From Rhodospirillales bacterium (GTDB lineage Bacteria > Pseudomonadota > Alphaproteobacteria > Rhodospirillales > Casp-alpha2): a stretch of 52,345 nucleotides of DNA. The notes under the pieces are model-generated. The model saw only the letters and a list, made by a program, of their open reading frames with translations. It was not told the origin of the DNA and did no database searches. Both the position numbers and the translations under genes were made by a program. The stretch lies in NCBI GenBank assembly GCA_013204265.1, contig JABMOG010000040.1, positions 1 to 52,345 of the forward strand, written 5' to 3'. Position 1 is the first letter of the stretch. Every line of letters begins with the position of its first letter. This document shows, piece after piece, positions 25,805-34,117 of this stretch.

Positions 25805-26695
25805 ATGACGAAGGACTTGAAAATTGGTATCGGCACGGTGCAGTTCGGCACCCCCTACGGCATCGCCAATGGGGGCGGCATAACGCCACCTGACGAAATC
25901 GCGAGGATTTTGTCCCGTGCCGACGAACTGGGTGACGTTGTCCTGGATACCGCCCCGGCGTATGGCGATAGCGAACGGGTTCTGGGCCAAGCCCTCACCC
26001 CCGGTCATTCCTTCAGGATCGTCACCAAGACACCGGTATTTCACACCCGCACCGACATCACAGATATCGGTGCTGCCGTTGCAGACGGGCTGGATGAATC
26101 TCTTAGAGATTTGCGCCAAAACGAAGTCCATGGCCTGCTGATCCACCATCCGGAAGATGCCAGTGGCCCCTATGCCGATGAATTGATCGAAGCCCTGATG
26201 CGCCTGAAGGAACAAGGCAAGGTCCGCAAAATCGGAATTTCTGTCTATGGCGACGATGACCTGGATGTGGTAGCTAAAACCGGCACCTTCGATATTGTCC
26301 AGCTTCCCCTGAACGTGTTGGACCGACGGCTGATAGACAGTGGCCGGCTGGATGCGCTGAACGGTGCTGATATGGAAGTCCACGCCCGTTCGATCTTCTT
26401 ACAAGGATTGCTGTTGATGGCGCCCGAGAAGCTGTCAGCTTATTTTTCGCCCCTGCTTCCCGTGCTGCAACATTTTCGCGACGACGCCGATACCGCCGGG
26501 TTGACGCCGCTTCAGGCGGCGCTTGGGTTCATTGCCGGGCAACCGGCCATTGACGACGTGATCATCGGCATCGATAGTTTCGACCATTACCAGGAAATTT
26601 TGAGTGCCGCAACCGACGACGCCGAACTGGACTATACGCTTTACGGCTGCCATGACGACCGCATGGTTGACCCCCGCCAATGGCCAGCCATTTGA
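25805..26695 (+). CDS. Aldo/keto reductase
   Basis: The 296-aa protein is an aldo/keto reductase with the usual tetrad: Asp and Tyr in LDTAPAYGDSERVLG, Lys in IVTKTP and His in LLIHHPE. Short forms like this act on keto sugars in glycan loci, using NAD(P)H. It lies between two radical SAM enzymes, so it may reduce a keto intermediate one of them produces; this is inference. Confidence 0.85.
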   Translation: MTKDLKIGIGTVQFGTPYGIANGGGITPPDEIARILSRADELGDVVLDTAPAYGDSERVLGQALTPGHSFRIVTKTPVFHTRTDITDIGAAVADGLDESLRDLRQNEVHGLLIHHPEDASGPYADELIEALMRLKEQGKVRKIGISVYGDDDLDVVAKTGTFDIVQLPLNVLDRRLIDSGRLDALNGADMEVHARSIFLQGLLLMAPEKLSAYFSPLLPVLQHFRDDADTAGLTPLQAALGFIAGQPAIDDVIIGIDSFDHYQEILSAATDDAELDYTLYGCHDDRMVDPRQWPAI

Positions 26696-26740
26696 CCGCG
26701 CCGATATTTAAATAAAAATAGAAAGGCCCCGACAAATACC

Positions 26741-27733
26741 ATGGATAACAACGATACTGGTTTTGACGCCAACAAGGACTTCCAGGATGAAATCATCAAT
26801 GAAGACTGGAAGAAACACCGTTCCCAAGAATATTTTGATTATCGCGAATTGTGGGAAAGCGTTCCGGAAAACAAGATCGAAACCGATTTTCCCCTGAATG
26901 TGGATATCGAGACGACGGACGTTTGCAATTTAAAATGTCCCATGTGTTCGCGAACCATAAAGGCCGAAGCCGGCTTGCTTGATGAATTGATGATTACGCG
27001 CGAAGAATATTCGTCGTTGATTGATCAGTGCGTCGAACATGGGGCAAAAGCCATCAAACTTAACTATGATGGCGAACCGCTGTCGCACAAGGATGTGGTT
27101 TGGCATGTCAAACATGCTAAAGACCGGGGTATTGTCGACGTGTTGATCAACACCAACGCGACTCTTTTGAAGGGTAAAAAAGCCGAACCCCTGCTGGCCG
27201 CAGGCCTGGACACGCTGATCATTTCGTTCGATGCCGTTTCCCCTGATCTTTACGAAGATGCTCGAGTCGGCACCACGATTGGCATCGTCATCGATAATAT
27301 TTATTCAATCGTCAAGCTGCGCAATGAGAAATATCCGGGCTGCCAGATCAAGTTACAGATGGTGATGTATGATGATCCCATCTGGCGCGACCAGTTCGAT
27401 GCTATGAAAATCATGTGGGGCAAGCTGGTCGATTCACTGGGCTATTCACCGGTTGTTTCCTGGAAAGAAAAATCCGAAGACCCGTTTCCCGAAGTCGAGG
27501 GATGGTGGTGCTCGCAACCCCTGCAGCGCATGGTGCTGAAAATCAACGGCAAGGTCTCGGTTTGTTGCCCCGACATCTGGGACGAAATCGTTGTCGGCGA
27601 TTGGCGCAAGGAGAAACTGATCGATATCTGGAATAGTGATAAATTTTCGGAATTTCGCCGCAGCCACATCGAAGGCGATTATTATTCTAACGACACCTGC
27701 CGGCGGTGCTGTTACCCGCATTTGGAAAAGTAA
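26741..27733 (+). CDS. Radical SAM/SPASM enzyme
   Basis: The 330-aa enzyme carries IETTDVCNLKCPMCSR with C62, C66 and C69 for the radical SAM cluster. LNYDGEPLSH and VLINTNATLLKG follow in the barrel. The C-terminal SPASM region shows WWCSQPLQRMVLKINGKVSVCC and DTCRRCCYP. It is clearly distinct from the SPASM enzyme at 24800. An AT-rich 45-bp gap with GAAAGG precedes its ATG. Substrate unknown; a sugar or nonulosonate precursor is likely from context. Confidence 0.83.
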   Translation: MDNNDTGFDANKDFQDEIINEDWKKHRSQEYFDYRELWESVPENKIETDFPLNVDIETTDVCNLKCPMCSRTIKAEAGLLDELMITREEYSSLIDQCVEHGAKAIKLNYDGEPLSHKDVVWHVKHAKDRGIVDVLINTNATLLKGKKAEPLLAAGLDTLIISFDAVSPDLYEDARVGTTIGIVIDNIYSIVKLRNEKYPGCQIKLQMVMYDDPIWRDQFDAMKIMWGKLVDSLGYSPVVSWKEKSEDPFPEVEGWWCSQPLQRMVLKINGKVSVCCPDIWDEIVVGDWRKEKLIDIWNSDKFSEFRRSHIEGDYYSNDTCRRCCYPHLEK

Positions 27734-27736
27734 ATC

Positions 27737-28741
27737 ATGAGTTCCCGATTTATCGTTGTCGGCAGCGGCTCCATGGGCCGCCGCCGCATCGGCCACGCGC
27801 TGGAACTGACCGGCGGCACCGTCGGCGTTTATGATCTGCGCGATGATCGCATGGACGAAGTGTCGGAATTATTCGCCGTCACGCGGCTGAGTGGCATAGC
27901 GGAATTTCAGGACTTTGCACCTGATGGCATTTTCATTTGCGTACCGCCATCGGATCACGAAATCTATATGGATTGGGCGCTGGAACACGGCGTCCATTTC
28001 ATGGTCGAACAACCGATCAGCGACCGTCCGGAAAATCTCGCTGCCATTCGCAAGCGGGCCTTGGGCAAGGGTCTGATAACCCACGTCAGCAACAACCACC
28101 GGTTTTCGTCAGAAATTCAGGCGATGAAGGCGGTTATGGACTCAGGCGAACTGGGCCGGGTTATGACGGCAATCATCGAACGCGGCGAGTGGCTGCCTGA
28201 CTGGCATCCGTATGAGCCCTATACGGATTATTACCCTTCGAAGAAATCCTTGGGCGGCGGCCTGGATTCCATCTGCGATGTGTCGTGGCTGCGCTATCTG
28301 TTCGGCGATGTCAGGCGCTCTGTGTCGCTCGAGTCCCGCCGGTCGGACCTGGACATCGACACCGATGATGTCGTCCAGATGGTGCTCGATTTTGAAGCCG
28401 GGCCACAGGTCATTTTGCATACGGATATGCTGCAACGAAAATATGCCGGCGAAGTTAAGCTGGTGTTTGAAAAGGGTACGCTCACCCATCGCGCACCGGA
28501 CCATTTCATTCGCGTCTATTCCGTGGCGACGGATGCCTGGGAAGAACGTGCCCTTGCCGATAACCGTGCCGATCTTCCCTCAATGAAGGGAAAGGCGAAT
28601 TTTAACTTCGTCGAGCCTATGTATGTGCGTGACGCGGCCTATTTCCTGGATCACTTGAAACGGGGTGATGCCAATACAGAAAGCCTTGATGACGGCATTG
28701 CAAACCTGGATCTCGTTTATCGGCTTGTACGCGGAAGTTAG
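27737..28741 (+). CDS. Gfo/Idh/MocA-family oxidoreductase with EQP in place of EKP
   Basis: The 334-aa protein starts with a Rossmann fold (VVGSGSMGRRRIGHA) and ends with a Gfo/Idh/MocA C-terminal domain (LGGGLDSICDVSWLRYLFG). The family motif EKP, whose lysine takes part in catalysis, reads EQP here (E91-Q92-P93, Gln codon 28010-28012). It may therefore be less active or use another residue. Members oxidise or reduce sugar hydroxyls with NAD(P). It starts 3 bp after the radical SAM gene. Confidence 0.8.
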   Translation: MSSRFIVVGSGSMGRRRIGHALELTGGTVGVYDLRDDRMDEVSELFAVTRLSGIAEFQDFAPDGIFICVPPSDHEIYMDWALEHGVHFMVEQPISDRPENLAAIRKRALGKGLITHVSNNHRFSSEIQAMKAVMDSGELGRVMTAIIERGEWLPDWHPYEPYTDYYPSKKSLGGGLDSICDVSWLRYLFGDVRRSVSLESRRSDLDIDTDDVVQMVLDFEAGPQVILHTDMLQRKYAGEVKLVFEKGTLTHRAPDHFIRVYSVATDAWEERALADNRADLPSMKGKANFNFVEPMYVRDAAYFLDHLKRGDANTESLDDGIANLDLVYRLVRGS

Positions 28742-28759
28742 TGAATAGAAGGAACAATT

Positions 28760-29461
28760 ATGGCTGACAAATCCCTGCTAGTTGTCGCTGCCCATCCCGA
28801 TGACGAAGTCCTCGGCTGCGGCGCGACCGTTCGGTTGCTGGTCGATGACGGCTGGCAGGCGCATCTGGTGTTGATGACGCACGGCATCGGCGGTCGCCAT
28901 GATAGTGGTGAGGACACACCCGAAATCATTGAAGCCAAAACGCAATTGGCCGGTCAAACGGATGCGGCGGCCGCAGAGCTTGGTTTTGCGACCGTTACCC
29001 GGTTCGATTTTCCCGACAACCGCATGGACACGATAAGCCGCATGGACCTGTCTCATTCCATTCGCGCGGTCGTCGAAAAAGAACGCCCATATCTTGTGCT
29101 GACCCACCACCACGGCGATTACAATTGGGATCATGGGCAAACCTTCGAAGCCGTGATGATGGCCTGTCGCCGCGACCCGACAGAATTTTCACCCCACGAA
29201 ATTCGCACCTTCGAAGTCCCGTCATCGACCGAACGCGGCGCAAAATTGCCCGACCGGGTTTTCTGCCCGACCATTTATACCGACGTCGCCGCGACCATCG
29301 CCGTCAAGAAACGCGCCTTGCAATGCTACGCAGGCGAATACCGCCCCTACCCGCACGCCCGCAGCGTCGAAGGCCTGGAATATCTGGCCCGCCAGCGGGG
29401 CATTGAAGCCGGGCTCGAATATGCCGAAGCCTTCCAGCTGATCAGAAAAATCGAGGATTAG
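28760..29461 (+). CDS. PIG-L family N-deacetylase
   Basis: The 233-aa protein has the zinc-site motif VVAAHPDDEVLGCG near the N-terminus and LTHHHGDYNWDH later, typical of the PIG-L/LmbE family. Such enzymes remove N-acetyl groups from amino sugars. The next gene is a formyltransferase, so the pair could swap an N-acetyl for an N-formyl group on the same sugar, as an alternative substituent in the glycan. That coupling is inferred from order only. Confidence 0.85.
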   Translation: MADKSLLVVAAHPDDEVLGCGATVRLLVDDGWQAHLVLMTHGIGGRHDSGEDTPEIIEAKTQLAGQTDAAAAELGFATVTRFDFPDNRMDTISRMDLSHSIRAVVEKERPYLVLTHHHGDYNWDHGQTFEAVMMACRRDPTEFSPHEIRTFEVPSSTERGAKLPDRVFCPTIYTDVAATIAVKKRALQCYAGEYRPYPHARSVEGLEYLARQRGIEAGLEYAEAFQLIRKIED

Positions 29462-29465
29462 GCCG

Positions 29466-30131
29466 ATCGCCAGAATTATCGTTATCGGGGGCATCGAAAG
29501 CACCTTTGCCAACGCCCAGGTGCTGCATGACCTGGGTCAGGAAATCGTCATGTTCTATACGCGTGGACCTGAATCGCCCGGCTGGGAGGGTGTCGATATG
29601 GTCGATACTAGGCAGTTTCCGTTTGCCGAAAAAGTCCCGAGCACGGAAATAAACGACAACATCAATGACCATGTTGAAGATATAAAATCGCTCGCGCCGG
29701 ACTTTATCTATTCCCTGGGCTGGCAACAAATTTTTCGCGATGAACTGCTTGGCCTCTGTCCGGTCATTGGCATTCACGAATCGCTGTTGCCGGAAGGTGC
29801 CGGGGCAGTTCCCATTGCTAATGCCATGCTGCACGACAGACCGGTCACCGGAATCACCCTATTCTGGGTCGATGGCGGCATGGATACCGGCGATATCATC
29901 GCCCAACTGAAGAGTAAGATTGACCCCCGCACCGCGACGGCGACCGAACTTTATACGGAACACATGAAGCTGGAAGCTGACATACTGCGGATGATGGTCC
30001 CGCACATTAATTCCAAAACGGCCCCGGCTATTCCGCAGGACATGTCGCGGCGCACGACGTATGGCAAAATAGATTGGCAGGTCTGGCCGGATGACAAGGT
30101 CCGGCGCACCCGGGTCTATCCCTATGCCTGA
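29466..30131 (+). CDS. Formyltransferase-family protein, start codon uncertain
   Basis: The protein has the 10-formyltetrahydrofolate transferase fold: GIHESLLPEGAGAVP with the catalytic His, and WVDGGMDTGDIIAQL with the Asp. Gly stands where many members have Asn two residues before the His. The first beta strand, ARIIVIGGI, lies before any ATG or GTG in this frame. The first usual start, GTG 29520, would cut it off. ATC at 29466, one base from ATG, with GAGG 9 bases upstream, is the best fit for the true start; ATT 29457 is also open. Either a rare start is used or the start codon was mutated. Likely N-formylation of an amino sugar. Confidence 0.7.
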   Translation: MARIIVIGGIESTFANAQVLHDLGQEIVMFYTRGPESPGWEGVDMVDTRQFPFAEKVPSTEINDNINDHVEDIKSLAPDFIYSLGWQQIFRDELLGLCPVIGIHESLLPEGAGAVPIANAMLHDRPVTGITLFWVDGGMDTGDIIAQLKSKIDPRTATATELYTEHMKLEADILRMMVPHINSKTAPAIPQDMSRRTTYGKIDWQVWPDDKVRRTRVYPYA

Positions 30132-30146
30132 TAAAGGGAACGAGCA

Positions 30147-31208
30147 GTGAGCGATTTATCATCCAGCATTGAAATCGATGGTCGCAAAATCGGCCCCGGC
30201 GAGCCGCCCTATATCATTGCCGAACTGTCGGCCAATCACGGCGGCAGTTTGACCCGGGCGCTCGCCATCATCGAAGGCGCCGCCGCCGCCGGCGTCGATG
30301 CGGTCAAGTTTCAGGCCTACACGCCCGAATCCATGACCATCGCCACGGACAAGCCGGGTTTTGTCATCGAAGGCGATAATCCCTGGAAGGGTCGCCAGCT
30401 TTACGATTTATACGCCGAGGCGGCGACGCCGTATGACTGGTTCCCTGATCTTTATGCTCACGCCCGAAAGTTAGGCATCACGCCGTTTACCACGCCGTTT
30501 GGCGCCGACGCCATCCCCATGCTCGAAGAACTGGATAACCCGGTTTACAAGATCGCCTCGTTCGAGGCGGTCGATGCGGAATTGATCAAGGCCTGCACCC
30601 GGACTGGCAAGCCGTTGCTGATTTCGACAGGCATGTGTTCGAAAGAAGACATCGGACGTTCCCTCGATGCGGTCAGGGCTCAGGGCGGTGACCAGGTCGC
30701 TATTTTCAGATGCAACAGCGGTTACCCGGCAAATCTCGACGAGGCGAATTTACTGGCAATGCCGGATATGGCGGAAAGTTTTGCGGTCCCCGTCGGTTAT
30801 TCAGACCACACCATCGGCCACGCCGCCGCCATTGCCGCGTGCGCGCTGGGTGCCAACATGATCGAGAAACATGTCATCGACACCATTGATCCGCCGACGC
30901 CGGACAGTTCGTTTTCCATGCTGCTGGATGATTTTGGTGATTTTGTTGGCCTGTGCCACCAAGCCTATCGGGCCCGGGGCCAGGTCCTGTACGGGCCGTT
31001 TGAAAATGAACGCGGCAGCCTGTCTTTCCGGCGCTCGTTATATGCCGTCACCGACATAGCCGCCGGGGCGGAAATCCGACCGCAAGACATTCGTAGCGTA
31101 CGACCCGGCTTCGGCCTGCACCCGCGTCACCTCGATGAAATCATCGGTCGCAAGACTGCCGTCGCGGTCGAACGCGGCGACCCCATCACGTGGGACATAT
31201 TTGGGTGA
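30147..31208 (+). CDS. pseI: Pseudaminic acid synthase (NeuB family)
   Basis: The 353-aa protein condenses a 6-deoxy-2,4-diacetamido hexose with phosphoenolpyruvate to give the 9-carbon acid. The NeuB barrel covers 1-275 (YIIAELSANHGGSLTRAL; KIASFEAVD; LISTGMCSKEDI; GYSDHTIGHAAAIAAC; IEKHV). An antifreeze/SAF domain covers about 290-353 (RSLYAVTDI...HPRHLDEIIGRK). AELSANH and the Tyr-Asp-Leu-Tyr-rich middle fit PseI better than sialic acid synthases. With pseB and pseC in the same operon, a pseudaminic-type product is the best call; a legionaminic synthase is less likely. Confidence 0.88.
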   Translation: MSDLSSSIEIDGRKIGPGEPPYIIAELSANHGGSLTRALAIIEGAAAAGVDAVKFQAYTPESMTIATDKPGFVIEGDNPWKGRQLYDLYAEAATPYDWFPDLYAHARKLGITPFTTPFGADAIPMLEELDNPVYKIASFEAVDAELIKACTRTGKPLLISTGMCSKEDIGRSLDAVRAQGGDQVAIFRCNSGYPANLDEANLLAMPDMAESFAVPVGYSDHTIGHAAAIAACALGANMIEKHVIDTIDPPTPDSSFSMLLDDFGDFVGLCHQAYRARGQVLYGPFENERGSLSFRRSLYAVTDIAAGAEIRPQDIRSVRPGFGLHPRHLDEIIGRKTAVAVERGDPITWDIFG

Positions 31209-31726
31209 ATCAATCCGGCAACATTGATATTTTGTTCGAGATCTGCTGCGAAAACGAAGACCAGGCGCAGCAGATCATGCAGTGGCGCAATGACCCGACG
31301 ACATTGCAGCATTTCTATCATCATGAACCGAAAGTCTGGGAAACCTTCTGGGTTGAATACTGCGACGAATATCTAACCGGCGGTCCGCGCCCGGTTTTCG
31401 CGTTACAAAACGGTGAACGGGTTGCCTTCCTGCGGTTCAATACGGCTGCCCACCCTGCCGGTTCGGCGGTCGATATTTCGATTAACGTGGCCCCCGATGC
31501 CCGTGGTCGGGGGGTCGGCGCGCGGGTCCTGCTGGCGGTTCGGGATCATCTGATCAAGCAGGGCGTCGTCGCGATCATCGCCGAAGTCCGTCAGGCCAAT
31601 ACGGCGTCGCTGAAGGCGTTCCGCAAGGCCGGCTATGAATCACAGGGCCTTGCCGACATCACCGTTCCCGACACCGGGGAAAGTGTCACCGTACACCGTT
31701 TTGTGCAATTTCTGGGCGATCAATGA
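31205..31726 (+). CDS. GNAT N-acetyltransferase (PseH candidate)
   Basis: The 173-aa protein has the GNAT pattern DISINVAPDARGRGVGARVLLAV, where RGRGVG binds the CoA pyrophosphate, and ANTASLKAFRKAGYE near the end. The start is GTG 31205, whose GTGA overlaps the pseI stop; a GTG at 31190 overlaps further. It lies directly after pseI and could be the PseH-type enzyme that acetylates the 4-amino group made by PseC. Other GNAT domains in this window compete for that role. Confidence 0.8.
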   Translation: MNQSGNIDILFEICCENEDQAQQIMQWRNDPTTLQHFYHHEPKVWETFWVEYCDEYLTGGPRPVFALQNGERVAFLRFNTAAHPAGSAVDISINVAPDARGRGVGARVLLAVRDHLIKQGVVAIIAEVRQANTASLKAFRKAGYESQGLADITVPDTGESVTVHRFVQFLGDQ

Positions 31727-32364
31727 ACGGACTATTCTTGGATTTGGATGGCACCCTGGCCGACTCTCTGGGCGTCATGCGCCGGGTCTATTTCCGTTTT
31801 CTGAGCGACCTTGACCGGGCCGGCAGCGATGGTGAATTCGACAGCCTGAACGGCCCGCCGCTGCGGGTCATCATCGAGCGCCTGCAAGAAACCCACCGGC
31901 TTGATGGTGCGATTGACGATTTGCACGACCGTTACATCGCGCAGGTCGCCGATTGTTACCGGGATGTCGCGCCCATGGACGGGGCGAAAGAATTACTGGC
32001 GGCGGCACAAGGGCAGGGTTGGCCCATCGCCGTCGTCACATCCAACGAAAAGAAGCTGGTGACGGAATGGCTTAACCGCACCGGTCTAGACGCATGGATC
32101 GAAGTGATTGTCAGTGGCGAAGACGTCGCCCACGGAAAGCCGGACCCGGAACCTTACGAGGCGGCGTTGCGGCAAACCAGATGTTCTGCACCGGGGTCTA
32201 TCGCCGTCGAAGATTCACTGATCGGCGCGACGGCGGCACGGGCGGCCGGATTGCGGACCTTCTTGTTGCAACGCGACGGTCCGCCCGATGATGCAGATAC
32301 AAAAGACTTTCAAGTCATCACCGAGCTTCACCAGATGATCCCGCGGCTGTCGGAACAGGATTAA
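31723..32364 (+). CDS. HAD-superfamily phosphatase
   Basis: The 213-aa protein starts with LFLDLDGTLADS, where the two Asp are nucleophile and acid/base. VVTSNEK supplies the Ser/Thr motif and HGKPDPEPYEAAL with VEDSLIG the Lys and acidic motifs. A cap of about 80 aa gives a phosphoglycolate-phosphatase-like layout. It could dephosphorylate a nonulosonate 9-phosphate or another sugar phosphate, but PseI routes normally need no phosphatase. Start overlaps the GNAT stop (ATGA). Confidence 0.82.
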   Translation: MNGLFLDLDGTLADSLGVMRRVYFRFLSDLDRAGSDGEFDSLNGPPLRVIIERLQETHRLDGAIDDLHDRYIAQVADCYRDVAPMDGAKELLAAAQGQGWPIAVVTSNEKKLVTEWLNRTGLDAWIEVIVSGEDVAHGKPDPEPYEAALRQTRCSAPGSIAVEDSLIGATAARAAGLRTFLLQRDGPPDDADTKDFQVITELHQMIPRLSEQD

Positions 32365-32365
32365 G

Positions 32366-33094
32366 ATGCTTAGCGTTAAGTCGTTTTCGCCGGATACCGA
32401 AGTCATCGTCACCGATGGCCAATGCGAGATCACCCCGGAGCTTGAAACGCGCATACAAGCCATTTGGGATGCCGAACAAGACCGCAGGGGTGACGCGCTG
32501 TTCAATGGCCGCATGTTCAGCGTTCAAACCATGACGGCGCAGCGTATCGAGGGTTTTTTTGTCGATTATCGGCTCCTCATCGCCCAGCGCCTGCAGCCGG
32601 ATTTGTATGACAGCCTTGGCGTGCGGCCCTTGGCGGTGTCCGGTTTGTTAAGCTGCCCGGACGGAATCGTCTTCGGGTGCCGGGGCGCGGCCATGACCCA
32701 GGATGCAAATGTTTGGGAACTGGCGGGTTCCGGCGGCGTCGACCCCAGCGCCGTCACCGATGCTGGCGGCATCGATCTAATTGCCCGGTTGTATGACGAA
32801 ATCGGCGAAGAAATTGGTATAGGAAAAGACCATCTTCACGACCCCGAGCCCTTTTGCCTGATTGAAGATCCGGACAGTCATGTTTTTGAAATCGCCATCG
32901 CCGTAACCACGCCCTTGGATGCCGCAGCGATTACCGGCAAATTTCTGGAAAACCGCACGGAAGAATACGCAACTCTTGATATTGTCACCGTTTCCGATAT
33001 CGGGAAGTTCCTGAATATCCATCACGGGAATATGTCCGAAGCCTCTCTGACATTATTGAAAGAGCGCGGACTGCTTGAAGGTATTGGTCTGTAA
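32366..33094 (+). CDS. Degenerate Nudix-like protein
   Basis: The 242-aa protein is not firmly recognised. Its middle shows WELAGSGGVDP and LYDEIGEEIGIG, close to the Nudix box ending REUxEExGU, with the Arg replaced by Asp and the spacing stretched. A beta-rich segment before it (ALFNGRMFSVQTM, VSGLLSCPDG) also fits a Nudix fold. Nudix enzymes cleave nucleoside diphosphate-linked compounds, such as sugar nucleotides. Start is 1 bp after the HAD stop. Confidence 0.55.
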   Translation: MLSVKSFSPDTEVIVTDGQCEITPELETRIQAIWDAEQDRRGDALFNGRMFSVQTMTAQRIEGFFVDYRLLIAQRLQPDLYDSLGVRPLAVSGLLSCPDGIVFGCRGAAMTQDANVWELAGSGGVDPSAVTDAGGIDLIARLYDEIGEEIGIGKDHLHDPEPFCLIEDPDSHVFEIAIAVTTPLDAAAITGKFLENRTEEYATLDIVTVSDIGKFLNIHHGNMSEASLTLLKERGLLEGIGL

Positions 33095-34117
33095 ATGAAC
33101 CCACGACTTATCCGTCTTTATATTCTATCTCTTGCCGTTGGCGCGGTGGTGCTGTTTGCGGTAATTGGCGGTGCCCTGCTGATGCCGGGCGTGCGCTATC
33201 AAGCGTTCAGGGCGGCGTCGGAATTGCCCGCCATCGCCTCATATTTCCTGTTGCGCAAATCGGTTGTGCAGCGGGATTTCACCGGCGCCGGGCAAACGCT
33301 CCAACGTCAATTGGGGTGGGCTACGTCGTGGGATGTGGAACAAAGCGTATTACTGCCAGGATTGATCGAAAATACCAAATTCGCCCTGTCGGGAATGCGT
33401 TTCAAGGAAGATTTCCGCAACATGCGCCCGTATCTGGAAAACCTAGCCGAGGCCTACCCAAAACTGTTCCTGCCGCAATTGTGGCTGGGCGAAACATATG
33501 CGCGCATCGCACCGGAAAAAGCGTTCGCGCCTCTTGAAAAGGCCGTGAAAATTGCCGGTACCGATGCCCGACCGTACCGGGCGGCCATCGATGCGGCGCT
33601 TGGGCTGGGCGACACCACGACCGCGATCCGTTGGTGCCAAGCCTTCAAGAACGAACAGTTGGGCGGCACTCATCCTTATAACTACAACACCCTTTTTGTC
33701 GGTACGGGGATGCGTAAAATCATGATCGTCGCCGATGTGGCCGGCGCCCCCTCGGTGATGATTGAAAATGACGGACTGGCGCTTAATGAACGTCGCGATT
33801 ATTCATTCTCCTTGCCTGCGACCATGGCGATCGACCACCTGGATATTCATTTTGGCGTCCCCAAAGGTGTTATCGTCGAAATTCATTCAGTGACTTTGAA
33901 ATCAATGTCCGGCGAAAAATATATGACGCCGGAAAGCCTGATCATAACGTCCCGGGACGGCTTCTCCCTTGGCGAGGATCGTTTCATGCTGATGTCAGAT
34001 GATGACGATCAGATAACCCTGCGCTGGTCCGGCAACGCGTCCATTGATATGGATCGCATCGATTTAGCTATGACCATTACCCGCCCGGCCCTGGCGACCC
34101 TGGAGTCCTGCCGTTGA
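33095..34117 (+). CDS. Membrane-anchored TPR-like protein of unknown function
   Basis: The 340-aa protein has one N-terminal membrane helix (LYILSLAVGAVVLFAVIGGA, about 8-28). Residues about 45-205 are helical repeats resembling TPR (PKLFLPQLWLGETYARIAPEKAFAPLEKAVKIAG). Residues about 210-335 look like a beta-sandwich facing the periplasm. No enzyme motif is seen. It directly follows the Nudix-like gene and overlaps the CotH gene, so it probably assists the CotH-VTC-DUF4956 group as an envelope scaffold; this is inference. Confidence 0.6.
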   Translation: MNPRLIRLYILSLAVGAVVLFAVIGGALLMPGVRYQAFRAASELPAIASYFLLRKSVVQRDFTGAGQTLQRQLGWATSWDVEQSVLLPGLIENTKFALSGMRFKEDFRNMRPYLENLAEAYPKLFLPQLWLGETYARIAPEKAFAPLEKAVKIAGTDARPYRAAIDAALGLGDTTTAIRWCQAFKNEQLGGTHPYNYNTLFVGTGMRKIMIVADVAGAPSVMIENDGLALNERRDYSFSLPATMAIDHLDIHFGVPKGVIVEIHSVTLKSMSGEKYMTPESLIITSRDGFSLGEDRFMLMSDDDDQITLRWSGNASIDMDRIDLAMTITRPALATLESCR

